Shown here piece by piece: positions 17,830 through 27,162 of a DNA stretch of 64,000 nt (its first letter is position 1; each line of letters opens with the position of its first letter). The DNA comes from an uncultured Deferribacteres bacterium (GTDB lineage Bacteria > Zhuqueibacterota > JdFR-76 > DREG01): NCBI GenBank assembly GCA_913009825.1, contig CAJVYQ010000007.1:1-64000 (forward strand), read 5' to 3'. A program made the position numbers and the translations under genes. The notes under the pieces were generated by a model, which saw only the letters and a program-made list of their open reading frames with translations, had not been told where the DNA came from and searched no databases.

Positions 17830-18132
17830 TCTAATACGTATTTGGGAAATCATATTAAGCGTCAGTTAATACGTTGTTTCACTTCCGTTGCGGTCAATTA
17901 TCGGGTCGCCAGGTTGGCTCAATCAAAAGCATCATTTATATCAAAACTCAGTATTGTCATTGAAGAAGCAGACGAGTCGGAATTTTGGCTTGAATTTATC
18001 AATGAAGAAAAACTTTTACCCTTTGATAAGGTTGAAACGCTTAAAACAGAAGCTCATGAGTTAGCTTCGATATTTATACAATCCGGAAAAACAGCGCAGA
18101 GGAACGAAAGACTTCGGAACGATAAACGATGA
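17830..18132 (+). pseudogene. 5-prime-truncated four-helix-bundle protein gene
   Basis: The conserved frame begins abruptly at SNTYLGNHIKRQ, so the first ~28 residues seen in the copy at 5347 are missing. The rest is open: VNYRVARLAQSKASFISKL, IEEADESEFWLEF, HELASIFIQSGKTAQRNERL. A TTG at 17842 could start a shortened protein. It runs at its 3-prime end into GATGAACG-type repeats (family B), exactly as the 5347 copy does. Confidence 0.7.
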
Positions 18133-18337
18133 ACGTTGGAGCGATGAACGATGTAGGATGAACCTGGGGAACGAAGAATGATGAATTATGAACGATGAGG
18201 GATGATAGGTTGATTTTAAATGTTCGACAATCAACGTTCGCCGTTCCGGGATGGGTAATCTGTTTGGGTATATTATTGTTTTTTAACCCGATAAATATTA
18301 AACTTGACTTTGTAAATTATCGGGTTATATTAAATGT
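18133..18337. repeat. Family B block and leader of the ATPase gene
   Basis: GATGAACG-type units (to about 18250) are followed by the inverted pair TAACCCGATAAATATTAAAC / TAAATTATCGGGTTATATTA (about 18280-18335), which could form a hairpin just before the ATPase start codon. Confidence 0.6.
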
Positions 18338-19615
18338 ATGATTAAACGCAATCTTACAAATGATCTGAGATCTCATCTGAAAGAGAATGAAATTACTGTA
18401 ATCATTGGTCCCAGGCAGGTTGGCAAAACAACATTAATGCAACTGATCAGGGATGAGCTGGTCAGAGCCGGGCAACCGACTTTGTTTTTTAACCTCGATT
18501 TTGAATCTGAAGCGTACTATTTTCAATCTCAGCAGCATTTGATTCATAAAATTCATTTGGAGTTCGGGCCGCGAAAAGGGTATATATTTATTGATGAGAT
18601 ACAGAGGAAAGAAAACGCCGGACTTTTTCTAAAAGGTATTTATGACAGGAACCTGCCGCACAAATTCATCGTTTCGGGTTCCGGCAGTCTGGAATTAAAG
18701 GAAAAAATTCAGGAATCTCTCAGCGGCCGGAAGCGTTTGTTCAAGCTGGCTCCTGTCTCATTTGAAGAATTCATTCATTATAAAACAAATTATAAATACG
18801 AAGAAAAACTTGCGGATTTTCTTGAGATTGAAAATCAAACTCTTTCATTTCTTCTGAATGAGTATCTTAATTTTGGCGGGTATCCGAGAATTATTACCGC
18901 TGAGCGCGGGGAAGACAAGCGGAATTTAATTGAAGAAATATTTCATAGTTATGTTGAAAAAGATCTGGTCTATTTGTTAAAGATCGATCGTCCTGAAGCA
19001 TTTGTCAAACTGGTTCGTCTGTTATCCGGTCAGATTGGGCGGTTAATCAATTACTCTAAACTGTCTGCCTCTCTTGGTATTTCGGTTCACACCCTTAAAA
19101 AATATCTCTGGTTTGCCGGGAAGACATTCATTATAAATTTAGTCACCCCTTTTTTTAAAAATAATCGGAAAGAGATTACAAAAACTCCCGTCGTTTATTT
19201 TGTCGATTTAGGATTGCGCAATTATGCAATCGGGCAGATGGGAAGGTATGAAGAAAACGAAGATATGGGATTTTTATTTCAAAATTTTATTTATAATCTT
19301 TTGAAAGAGAAAATAAAACCATTTGGCTGGCATCTTCATTTCTGGCGGACAACAGATAAAGCCGAGGTTGATTTAATTATTGATCAATATAAAACCATCA
19401 TACCTGTAGAAATAAAATTCACTCATTTGAAACGGGAGACAATTAAACGCTCTTTACGTTCCTTCATTGAAAAGTACCATCCGCATCAGGCCTGGGTGAT
19501 CAATCTTGGTTTTGAAGCTGAAATGGCAGTAGGCAATACTAAAGTAATTTTTTTTCCATATTTCAGGCTGTTGCAGAGAAATTTAAGAGATGCCTTATTT
19601 GATTATCAGGTCTGA
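18338..19615 (+). CDS. AAA_14 / DUF4143 family ATPase
   Basis: A 425-residue protein. Walker A GPRQVGKTT is near residues 24-32 and Walker B YIFIDEIQ near 82-89, followed by sensor VSGSGSLEL. The C-terminal DUF4143 part contains EVDLII and PVEIKF, resembling a PD-(D/E)XK-type nuclease core. These ATPases are widespread in repeat-rich and mobile regions of bacteria and archaea; their function is not established. The gene is complete and stands alone between repeat blocks. Confidence 0.85.
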   Translation: MIKRNLTNDLRSHLKENEITVIIGPRQVGKTTLMQLIRDELVRAGQPTLFFNLDFESEAYYFQSQQHLIHKIHLEFGPRKGYIFIDEIQRKENAGLFLKGIYDRNLPHKFIVSGSGSLELKEKIQESLSGRKRLFKLAPVSFEEFIHYKTNYKYEEKLADFLEIENQTLSFLLNEYLNFGGYPRIITAERGEDKRNLIEEIFHSYVEKDLVYLLKIDRPEAFVKLVRLLSGQIGRLINYSKLSASLGISVHTLKKYLWFAGKTFIINLVTPFFKNNRKEITKTPVVYFVDLGLRNYAIGQMGRYEENEDMGFLFQNFIYNLLKEKIKPFGWHLHFWRTTDKAEVDLIIDQYKTIIPVEIKFTHLKRETIKRSLRSFIEKYHPHQAWVINLGFEAEMAVGNTKVIFFPYFRLLQRNLRDALFDYQV

Positions 19616-20385
19616 ATCAAAATGTAAATGGATATTGCATCGGAGGGCGGATGAAGGTTTGGAACGATGAAGGACGATTTTTTAAACGATAAACGATAAA
19701 GGATTAGAATTTCGAACGATAAAGGAATATCTATACATGCAGAGTGTTGCAGAAAAGAGAAAAAATGCAAAATTGTTATTCCAATTCCCGACAAGTCGGG
19801 ATGAGGAATCTACTGCCGACTTGATAAATATTAGGTATTAGATTCCTCTCCGACAGTTGGCGGATCGGAATGACCTTCTGGTTGATTTGTTTCGCTTTGC
19901 AAGGCCTTGCTTATAGATGGCTGGCTGGAAGTCAAAAAATAACTACAATGGTTATGGAACAATGCCGGGCAGTACCAATATTTTTATGTTCGTCATTCGC
20001 CATTCGTCGTTCAACCTTCCATATCTTTTCTTTCGTGCATTTCGTGTTTTTCGTGGTTAAAATAAGAAATATCATTTGCCTCCGGCGTATACCAACTTAT
20101 GGCCATTGATTGTCATTCGGTCTCGCCGTCATTAGTGGTCGGTTTGGAGGAAGCAGAACAGACTGAGAACAGAAAATAGATAACCACAAAACAAAATACA
20201 AACTTCCGGGGATAGCAACTGTCGGGTGGAAAGATCAACGGCATCTGTCCTCTGTTTCCTTACCAGATAATCATTGGAACAAATTCCTACCTTGAAGACA
20301 AGTCTCGAAGAGACGAAATGTTTATAGCAGCTTGTATTTTAATATACAAATCAATAAATATTTGCAATATTGAAAAGTAGTTAAT
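19616..20385. other. Intergenic region with mixed repeats
   Basis: It contains family B units (about 19655-19725), an inverted pair around AATTCCCGACAAGTCGGGAT...CTCCGACAGTTGGCGGATCG, TTTCGTGCATTTCGTGTTTT, the CATTTGCCTCCGGCG phrase, and AGTCTCGAAGAGACGAAATG. Open frames here are not convincing. Confidence 0.5.
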
Positions 20386-20703
20386 ATGATTGTATTTGAT
20401 GACATTATCTGGTTTAATTCCATTGTTGAAAAATTAGCCTGGAAGTACAATATATTACCTTATAAAGTTGAAGAGGTATTGAGAGGCAAATGTAAAATTT
20501 TCAAGAAAGAAAAAGGCAAAATTGAAGGAGAAAATCTTTATATTGCCCTTGGTTGCACAAATGCCGGACGCTATCTTTCAGTATTTTTCATAAGGAAACT
20601 TAATAATAAAGCTTTAGTTATTACTGCAAGGGATATGAAAAAACAAGAAAGAAGAAAATCTTTTTGTCGATATCTCAATATATCCAAGGAAACTTTTGAA
20701 TAA
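20386..20703 (+). CDS. BrnT-like small toxin-like protein
   Basis: A 105-residue protein with VEKLAWKYNILPYKVEEVLR, GENLYIALGCTNAGRYLSVF and VITARDMKKQERRKSF. The strand-GRYL-strand-ITARDMKxxE order matches the C-terminal half of BrnT-type and related BrnT-like toxins (compare ISARRMIKNERKIY at 23873-24145). It is followed by a ribbon-helix-helix-like antitoxin gene that is frameshifted. Confidence 0.6.
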   Translation: MIVFDDIIWFNSIVEKLAWKYNILPYKVEEVLRGKCKIFKKEKGKIEGENLYIALGCTNAGRYLSVFFIRKLNNKALVITARDMKKQERRKSFCRYLNISKETFE

Positions 20704-20715
20704 GTACGCATTATT

Positions 20716-21022
20716 ATGATGAACCCAAAATAATATCTCATTATTTGAAGCAAGTGATTTTTGGGATGAACATGATTTATTTGAATTTGATGATGTGAAA
20801 GAAGTAACTGATATTGAATTTAGAATAAAAAAGAAAAAATATATTCCGCTTGATGATGAAATTTATCGCCGGATAATTCCGTTAGCTAAAAGCCTTCATA
20901 AGAGTAGTGAAGAACTAATTAATGAATGGATAATAGAAATTTTGCGTAAAAAAGGTTTATATTCTGTCCTTAAAGAAAGAGAAATAGGCCGGAGTTTCCA
21001 ATGCATAAATGAAAAGGAATGA
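20716..21022 (+). pseudogene. CopG/BrnA-like antitoxin gene with a +1 frameshift
   Basis: From ATG 20716 the frame MMNPK stops after five codons. Removing a single T at 20731 joins it to ISLFEASDFWDEHDLFEF, IPLDDEIYRRIIPLAKSL and NEWIIEILRKKG, a full antitoxin of about 101 residues with a C-terminal DNA-binding helix pattern. Without the correction only a GTG start at 20795 is available, which loses 25 residues of toxin-binding region. Confidence 0.65.
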
Positions 21023-21305
21023 AAATTTAAAATAAATATTCACGTCTCTTCGCGTGATTCGCGGTTAGGTAAAATGGTCATTTGCTGCGGCGTTTATCAC
21101 TATGTGGTTCACCCCTTCCTAGTCATTTGTGGTCAATGGAAAGAGCTCATATTGCAGGTAGTAATTTATCACCACAAATATTAGCAGGAACGCAAATTAA
21201 GCTGTATATTTGTAAATAACTTTAATGGTTGAAATAAGATATAACTTTAGACGAATTACTAAAAATAGTTATATTATCATTTTTAAATATGAAAGGTTTC
21301 CAGAC

Positions 21306-21557
21306 ATGGAAAACACAATGACTGCTATTGAAATGTCCGGGACAATAGATGAAAACCGTAATCTTAAACTAGATGATTTATTTCCAATATCTGGCCCAAA
21401 ACGAGTTCGTGTAATTGTAATGTATCCTGATGATGATTTTGATGAAATGGCGTGGTATAAAGCAGCTTCTAATAATCCGGCATTGGATTTTCTAAAGGAT
21501 TCTAAGGAAGACATTTATACACTAAATGATGGAACGCCTTTTAATGACAATAAATAA
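21306..21557 (+). CDS. Putative antitoxin of a MazF/PemK pair
   Basis: The start is set at ATG 21306 (MENTMTAIEMSGTIDENRNL), giving 83 residues. The GTIDENRNLKLDDLFPISGP segment resembles AbrB/DUF2281-type small antitoxins that start with a swapped-hairpin DNA-binding region. Its end overlaps the toxin start by fourteen bases. No named family can be fixed. Confidence 0.65.
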   Translation: MENTMTAIEMSGTIDENRNLKLDDLFPISGPKRVRVIVMYPDDDFDEMAWYKAASNNPALDFLKDSKEDIYTLNDGTPFNDNK

Positions 21558-21885
21558 AATTGTTTTAATCCCTTTTCCTTTTGATGATCTGTCTGGCAAT
21601 AAGGTACGGCCTGCTGTTTGTCTTTCTGAACCGATAGGGATACACCGTCATGTGGTGTTAGCGTTTATTACAAGCCAGGTAATACATAATTCCCTGCCAT
21701 CTGATTTAATAATCCGTTCAACAGATTCTGATTTCTCATTAACTGGTTTGCAGCTTTCATCCACGCTTCGATTACATCGGATGATGACTGTTACATCTTC
21801 CCTCATACGACGTGAGCTTGGCCAGCTTTCTCCAAGATTACAGGAACAAGTTAAAAAGAAATTAATTGAATTATTTAGCTTATAG
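21544..21885 (+). CDS. PemK/MazF-family toxin
   Basis: A 113-residue protein from ATG 21544. Sequence: KIVLIPFPFDDLSGNKVRPA, then HVVLAFITSQV, DFSLTGLQLSSTLRLHRMM and a C-terminal LIRRELGQLSPRLQEQV helix. The family motif FPFDDLSGxKxRPA is clear. MazF/PemK proteins are sequence-specific mRNA interferases. The gene is intact and coupled to its antitoxin. Confidence 0.85.
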   Translation: MTINKIVLIPFPFDDLSGNKVRPAVCLSEPIGIHRHVVLAFITSQVIHNSLPSDLIIRSTDSDFSLTGLQLSSTLRLHRMMTVTSSLIRRELGQLSPRLQEQVKKKLIELFSL

Positions 21886-21917
21886 CAAATTTTTCCAAGC
21901 TGCTCAAAAGAAAAAAA

Positions 21918-22076
21918 GTAACTATTCAGGTAGGCTTGTTTCCTGATATGAGAAAAGCCTTCGACTCCCCGCCTGAGTCGGGCACGCGTTCTGGCTATTC
22001 TAACTAAGCCATCCGCCTTATGCGGCGAGTCGAAGCGTGATTATTGTTAATTTATAGAGCCTGCCTGAATAGTTAC
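21918..22076. repeat. MITE-like element GTAACTATTCAGG...CCTGAATAGTTAC (family K)
   Basis: The termini GTAACTATTCAGGTAGGC and GCCTGAATAGTTAC are inverted. Inside is a second inverted pair (GCCTTCGACTCCCCGCC / GGCGAGTCGAAGC). Other copies: 39742-39869, and one interrupted by an insertion sequence at 24727-27214. Confidence 0.85.
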
Positions 22077-22621
22077 CTTCAATCTAAGAATGCCGAACTT
22101 GATTCTTCTTTTATAGATTGAGATAGCAGAAGATAGAAAGCAGAGAACCAAAGACTGAATGTAGAATACATGGTTTGGAAATAAAATATCAACCCCAATT
22201 TGCATGATCTGCGAGAGATAATTTCATGCGGATATCGCCCGGATTCAATGTTGCTGCAAAAGCAGATGAATAATTCAGGACGGAAAAAACCGACTATATT
22301 ACAGAAACCCCAAAAATTGCAACAAATAGCTAATTTAAATGTTTTGTGTTTGATTTAAATGAAGTTATCTGAAAGTACACTTGTCCCGAAAAATGCTGAG
22401 TTTAAGTTGTTAACTGATATATTAATAAAGGTTTAAATAAAATTAAAATGTTTATTGCATTTTTCGGGGAAACTTAACTCGTATTTTTCAAAAACAGCTG
22501 TTGGTTTTTCTTATAGGTTTAATATTCTTATGGATAAGCGTAAAAACCAGGATTTATCATAGGTCTCCATACTCATGTAAAATTTATAAAGCCAACAATT
22601 TCCAAACGAAAAATCGCAAAG
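22077..22621. other. Intergenic region upstream of the CapD remnant
   Basis: No supported gene. A stretch around 22501-22560 encodes LVFLIGLIFLWISVK, a possible membrane-segment remnant. Two phrases (TGTCCCGAAAAATGCTGAG and TTGCATTTTTCGGGGAAAC) are partly inverted. Confidence 0.35.
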
Positions 22622-22981
22622 ATTTTTATCCTGAAAATGGGCGAACAATTAAAATTAGTGGACCTTGCCCGTCATCTGATAAAACTCTCCGGTTTCGATC
22701 CGGATAAAGATATCCCGATTGAATATACCGGTATTCGGCCGGGAGAAAAATTGTACGAAGAACTATGGAATGGCCATGAATTTCCGGAGTCAACTTCCCA
22801 CCCCAAAATTATGAAAGCACACGGAAATTCCTACATCAATTGGCCGGATTTACGCATTGATATTGAAGAACTTCGCAAATACAGCCGAACCGTCAACCGG
22901 CCCATGATCTACAAAAAACTCCAGGAAATGATTCCGGATTATACGCCCAACCCCCCTTGCAGCAATTTTTCCCGAACATGA
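22622..22981 (+). pseudogene. C-terminal fragment of a CapD/FlaA1-type polysaccharide biosynthesis protein
   Basis: The frame reads IFILKMGEQLKLVDLARHL, then PIEYTGIRPGEKLYEELW, then DIEELRKYSR and KLQEMIPDYTP. This is the conserved C-terminus of the membrane-anchored nucleotide-sugar dehydratases (CapD, WbpM, FlaA1). The NAD-binding and catalytic parts are missing, so it is a remnant. A small protein from ATG 22637 is possible but would have no active site. Confidence 0.8.
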
Positions 22982-23099
22982 ACGTTTGAAAATAGAGAAG
23001 AAAAATATTTTAGAAGAAGTTGGAAAGTGAGTAGTGAAAAGTGAAAAGTCAACTGTGAAACGTGAGATGTGAATATAGAAGAATGAATTTTTTATTTTT

Positions 23100-23540
23100 C
23101 GCGTCTATTCGCGCCATTCGCGGTTATTAAAGGAGTCGGAAGACAGAAAACAGGGCAGGAGGCAGAAAACGGAAGCAGGAGAGCGGAGACAGAAAATACC
23201 TTTAATTTGCAGAGCATTATTATCAGTTTTTTTTGTGAACATTCGTGATTTTCTTGGTAAAATAAAAAATGTCATTTACCTTCGGTGTCATTTCGCTTCG
23301 CTGTTTTTCAGGAGTCAGAAGGCAGAAAACGGAAAGTAGAAGTTAGAAGACAGAAACAAAATCTAATCTTGAATCCTGTTTCTGACATCTGCTTTATACC
23401 TTCTTTTTAATTATGAATAAAGATGTGGGATCAAACACATCCCTTTAGAACAAGTCTCGTAGAGACGGAATGTTTATAGCCGCCAATGGCCCTAAAATTT
23501 AATAGTTCCGTAGGAACGGCATGTTAATATACAAAACATG
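23100..23540. repeat. Large intergenic repeat unit, copy 3
   Basis: Same block order as 12957-13330 and 14546-15115: GGAGTCAGAAGGCAGAAAAC, ATCCTGTTTCTGACATCTGC, GATGTGGGATCAAACACATC, AGTCTCGTAGAGACGGAATG, AATAGTTCCGTAGGAACGGC. It contains no gene. Confidence 0.85.
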
Positions 23541-23552
23541 ATTCTAACCCGA

Positions 23553-23611
23553 ATAATTCATAGTATTTTTAAAGGAGGTCGTCCCGATATATCGGGATGA
23601 ATTATTCGGCA
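23553..23611. repeat. Inverted copy of the CCCGATATATCGGG element (family G)
   Basis: CCCGAATAATTCATAGTATT...GTCCCGATATATCGGGATGA...TTATTCGG is the reverse complement of 13435-13495 with few changes. Confidence 0.8.
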
Positions 23612-23872
23612 ATTAAGGAAAAATTTGAAAACAAAGTTTGAAATTGCAACCATAGTTAATCTTTTAATAAATCGATCTTTAAGAAGATATTTTAGAAGAT
23701 TTATGAATAATTCAGGTTAAAGCGGATGGAGTTTAATATAGAAATAATTGCAAAAATCCGACATCGTAAATATGCTGTGGTTTGGGAACACTTGATAGGG
23801 TTATTCTGTTAAAATAGCTGATGAGAAGGTTTTAGTTTGTAAAAACAATACAGGAAATATATGGATGGGCGC

Positions 23873-24145
23873 ATGGAATTTGAGTGGGATGAGAAAAAAG
23901 CAATAAATAATTTGAAAAAGCACGACATTTCTTTTCATGAGGCGGCGACAGTTTTTGGAGATCCTTTAGCTATAACTTTCAATGATCCTGATCATTCAAT
24001 AGAAGAATTTCGCTATATTACGTTTGGACTCTCACGGTATAATCACTTATTGGTCGAATCACATACTGAGAGGAAAGGTAATTTAAGAATTATAAGCGCA
24101 CGCCGAATGATAAAAAATGAGAGGAAAATTTATGAGGAAGGATAA
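23873..24145 (+). CDS. brnT: BrnT-family toxin
   Basis: A 90-residue protein; start ATG 23873 gives the canonical MEFEWDEKKAINNLKKHDIS. It continues FHEAATVFGDPLAITFNDPD, EEFRYITFGLSR and ISARRMIKNERKIYEE. All BrnT hallmarks (FEWDxxKAxxNxxKH, DP, SARRMxxxER) are present. BrnT is a RelE-like ribonuclease. It overlaps brnA by fourteen bases. Confidence 0.92.
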   Translation: MEFEWDEKKAINNLKKHDISFHEAATVFGDPLAITFNDPDHSIEEFRYITFGLSRYNHLLVESHTERKGNLRIISARRMIKNERKIYEEG

Positions 24146-24359
24146 GCCTGATGAATTACGTCCTGAATATAGCAAAAGTGATTTAGGGCGTGGTATACGC
24201 GGTAAATATTATCAAGATTTTTCGGCTGGTACAAATTTGGTGTTGTTGAGCCCGGATGTTGCGACAATGTTTAAAGATGAAAAATCTGTAAATGATGCGC
24301 TTCGATCTCTTATTAAATTGGCGCAAAAAGCAGTTGAAAAAACAAATCGCTCAATATAG
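24132..24359 (+). CDS. BrnA-like antitoxin
   Basis: A 75-residue protein from ATG 24132: MRKDKPDELRPEYSKSDLGR, GIRGKYYQDFSAGTNLVLLS, then PDVATMFKDEKSVNDALRSL. The RxEYxxSDLGxGxRGKYY motif is typical of small antitoxins found after BrnT toxins. It should bind and neutralise BrnT and repress the operon. Confidence 0.85.
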   Translation: MRKDKPDELRPEYSKSDLGRGIRGKYYQDFSAGTNLVLLSPDVATMFKDEKSVNDALRSLIKLAQKAVEKTNRSI

Positions 24360-24712
24360 ATGGTCGATGGATTTACTAAACCCGGGGCAAAGGTGGTGGA
24401 GCAGGACGGATGGATAAAAGTGCAGGATGTGAAGGATAGGAACTTGGCCACATCTCCGGGCCGCTACCTTGATGCTGAAGAGCCTGCTCTGTGTAATATA
24501 GTATTACACAGGGGTTAGAGGCTATTGCTCGGGCACTTAAGATGAGTGTAGGTCTTGTCATTCTTGATGATAGAGATGTCAAAAACATGGCTGATGCTTT
24601 TGGCTTGAACATTCTGAGTGTAATTGGTGTCCTGATATGGGCTTGGAAAAAACGATTGATCCCAACTCTTAAGGATGAATTAATCGTATCCATTCGGTTA
24701 TCTACACCTTGA
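24360..24712 (+). pseudogene. DUF3368 (PIN-like) toxin remnant with frameshift
   Basis: From ATG 24360 the frame gives KPGAKVVEQDGWIKVQDVKD and LDAEEPAL before a TAG at 24516. From 24518 in another frame it continues EAIARALKMSVGLVILDDRD, MADAFGLNILSVIGVLI and RLIPTLKDELI, ending at 24712. Together these match the second half of DUF3368 proteins (GExEAIALA, LLIDxxxxRxxA, TGVLLxAKxxGLIP). The N-terminal third is absent. It directly follows brnA. Confidence 0.7.
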
Positions 24713-24790
24713 TTTTATTAAAAATTGGTAACTATTCAGACAGAATATTTTTATGATTAAAATGACTTTTACCCCTCCCCTTGAGCTTAA

Positions 24791-27162
24791 CATGTCCCTC
24801 ATTATTTACTGAACACGGAAGGGATTATTTCATATATTATAGGCATGCAAGTATGTGGACAAGAATTTTCGTTAGAAATAATCGAACAGATAAACGAATT
24901 GGTCAACGAACGACCGGATATTTCGCGCACCAAACTGTCCTTGCAGGTATGCGAATGGCTTGATTGGCGAAGTTGGAATGGGAAATATAAGGAGATGAGT
25001 TGCCGTGTTGCCTTGTTGAAACTGGAGAAAGCCGGGGTTATACGACTTCCGGTTGGAGGCAAGAAACCACCCAAGGCAAAAAATGATATATCGACCAATA
25101 AAATGGAGATAGAGCCAATTCCGGAAATAAGTTGTGAACTGCATGATTTGGGTAAAGTGGAGGTTATTCCGATAGAGAATCGACATAGGTCTGAATCCCG
25201 GATTTGGAATAGTCTGATGAGTTCTTATCATTACCTTGGAAACGGGCCGTTGTGCGGCGCACAGATACGTTATTTGATCGTCAGTGAGAAACGGGGTTAT
25301 CTGGGCGGTTTGTCGTTCAGCGCGGCTTCGTGGAAGCTGGCGGCGCGGGACCAATGGATCGGCTGGGACGAACAGGCTCGTCTCAAGCATTTGGAACAGG
25401 TTGTATGTAACAGTCGTTTTCTGATTCTTCCTCAGGTCAGAGTTGCCAATCTTGCTTCTCATGTTCTTTCTTTGAGTGCAAACAGGGTTGGTTACGACTG
25501 GCAGCTTCGTTACGGAACCGAGCCGGCAGTTGTGGAGACGTTTGTGGATCGAGAGCGGTTTAGAGGCAGTTGTTATCGTGCCGCGAACTGGGTTCATCTT
25601 GGTACAACAAAGGGGAGAGGCCGGAATCATTCTCACGGCGAGGAGAAGGTTTCGCAGAAGGATATTTACGTATTTCCGTTGCGCGCAGATTTTCAGGAGA
25701 TACTTTGCGACGGCAGACTTCCCGTTAAAAATGAGTTCCAACCTGCAGATTGGGTGGAACAGGAATTGGGCGGCGCCGATCTGGGAGATCAGCGTAGGGA
25801 TCGGCGTCTTTTGCATATCACGCGTGATTTTTTTGAGCGACCTGATGCGAACATTCCACAAGCCTGTCAGAGCAGAGCAAGAACCAAGGCGGCGTATAAA
25901 TTTTTCGATAATCCTGAGGTTACCATGGAAGGCATTCTGCAATCGCATAAGGAACAGACCATCAATCGGCTCAAAGAGGAAAAGATTGTTTTGGTGCCCA
26001 ACGACACGACGTATCTGAATTTCAGCGCCCATCCCTCTACCGGGGGTCTTGGCCCCATTGGCAGCAAGAAAGATGGCATAAAGGGGCTTTTGGTTCATGA
26101 CACCATGGCCTTTACGGTGGAAGGCACGCCTTTGGGTTTGCTTGATGTGCAAAGTTGGGCTCGTGATCCGGAAGAGTTTGGCAAAAGGAAAAAGCGAAAA
26201 GAATTGCCGATAGAGGAAAAGGAAAGCAATAAATGGCTTGTCGGTTTTCAGGTAATTGATCAGGCTCAACAACGTTGTCCGAATACTATGTTTATACAAA
26301 TGGGAGATCGGGAATCGGATATTTACGATCTTTTCGCTTTGGCCGGGAGAACAGAAAACGGGCCTCACCTGCTTGTCCGTGCGGAGTACGACCGCCTTCT
26401 TGAAGATGGGCAGGGACATTTGTGGCCCTATATCGCCTCGTTGCCCTTGCGTGGCGTGCAAACGGTCAAGGTCCCCCGCAACAGGAAACAACCGGAACGC
26501 ACAGCCGACCTGGAGATACGGTTTTCTCAGGTGTCTTTGAAACCGCCGAAACGCAACCCAAAGCTTGGCAAGGTAACCATATGGGCTATATTGGCGGAAG
26601 AAAAAAATGGTCCGGCCGGGAAAAAACCGGTTAAATGGATGTTGTTGACCACAGTTGCTACCCACACTTTCGATCAGGCCTGCGAAAGGATTAAATGGTA
26701 TTGCGGGCGCTGGGATATTGAAATTTATCATAAGGTGATCAAAAGTTGTTGCAAAGTTGAAGAACGCCAACTTGGGGATAAAAAACGCATCGAGACTTGT
26801 CTCGCAATTGATATGGTTGTCGCCTGGAAAATTCATTATATCACCAAAATAGGTCGTGAAAAACCGGATGTCCCGTGCACCGTTGTTTTTGAAGAAGATG
26901 AATGGAAAGCATTGTATGCGTATGTAGATAAAAATCCCATTCCGCCGGAGAAAACCCCGACGTTAAATGAAGCTGTCCGCGAAGTAGCCGGCCTGGGCGG
27001 CTTTTTAGGCCGGAAATCCGACGGACATCCGGGTACCAAAACTTTGTATCGCGGGTTTACGCGATTAATGGACATAACTGCAACCTATAAAATTGTTATG
27101 AATATGTTAGCGCCCTATCTCCCTAATTCTCCTTCCGTGTCCAGTAAATAATGAGGGACATG
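24791..27162 (+). mobile_element. IS4-like insertion sequence with DruA-fusion transposase
   Basis: The ends are inverted repeats. Segments 24786-24822 and 27131-27167 match at 36 of 37 positions when one is reverse-complemented. They include TTAA on both sides (24787-24790 and 27163-27166), which fits a TTAA target duplication or an end-palindrome. The element proper would then be 2372 bases. It carries a single gene whose stop codon lies inside the right inverted repeat. Confidence 0.9.
24845..27151 (+). CDS. DUF4338 (DruA)-IS4 transposase fusion protein
   Basis: A 768-residue protein. Residues ~85-300 are a DUF4338/DruA-like domain: YHYLGNGPLCGAQIRYLIVS, RFLILPQVRVANLAS, GYDWQLRYG, ETFVDRERFRGSCYRAANW, LGTTKGRGR. 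Residues ~305-768 are an IS4/Tn5-type transposase: AAYKFFDN, then DDE residues in PNDTTYLNF (Asp ~386) and GDRESDIYDLF (Asp ~488), and the YREK signature in YCGRWDIEIYHKVIK (Glu ~625). DruA is the signature protein of Druantia anti-phage loci, but as a transposase domain it is probably a DNA-binding or cleavage module. The reading frame is open and the element looks recently active. Confidence 0.9.
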   Translation: MQVCGQEFSLEIIEQINELVNERPDISRTKLSLQVCEWLDWRSWNGKYKEMSCRVALLKLEKAGVIRLPVGGKKPPKAKNDISTNKMEIEPIPEISCELHDLGKVEVIPIENRHRSESRIWNSLMSSYHYLGNGPLCGAQIRYLIVSEKRGYLGGLSFSAASWKLAARDQWIGWDEQARLKHLEQVVCNSRFLILPQVRVANLASHVLSLSANRVGYDWQLRYGTEPAVVETFVDRERFRGSCYRAANWVHLGTTKGRGRNHSHGEEKVSQKDIYVFPLRADFQEILCDGRLPVKNEFQPADWVEQELGGADLGDQRRDRRLLHITRDFFERPDANIPQACQSRARTKAAYKFFDNPEVTMEGILQSHKEQTINRLKEEKIVLVPNDTTYLNFSAHPSTGGLGPIGSKKDGIKGLLVHDTMAFTVEGTPLGLLDVQSWARDPEEFGKRKKRKELPIEEKESNKWLVGFQVIDQAQQRCPNTMFIQMGDRESDIYDLFALAGRTENGPHLLVRAEYDRLLEDGQGHLWPYIASLPLRGVQTVKVPRNRKQPERTADLEIRFSQVSLKPPKRNPKLGKVTIWAILAEEKNGPAGKKPVKWMLLTTVATHTFDQACERIKWYCGRWDIEIYHKVIKSCCKVEERQLGDKKRIETCLAIDMVVAWKIHYITKIGREKPDVPCTVVFEEDEWKALYAYVDKNPIPPEKTPTLNEAVREVAGLGGFLGRKSDGHPGTKTLYRGFTRLMDITATYKIVMNMLAPYLPNSPSVSSK

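Noticed and set aside
24872-26836. 654-codon minus-strand open frame
   Set aside because: It is antisense to the DruA-IS4 transposase, whose motifs are clear; the antisense translation has no recognisable family.
25000-27000. Druantia anti-phage system
   Set aside because: Only the DruA domain is present and it is fused to a DDE transposase inside IS ends; the large DruE helicase and other Druantia genes are absent.
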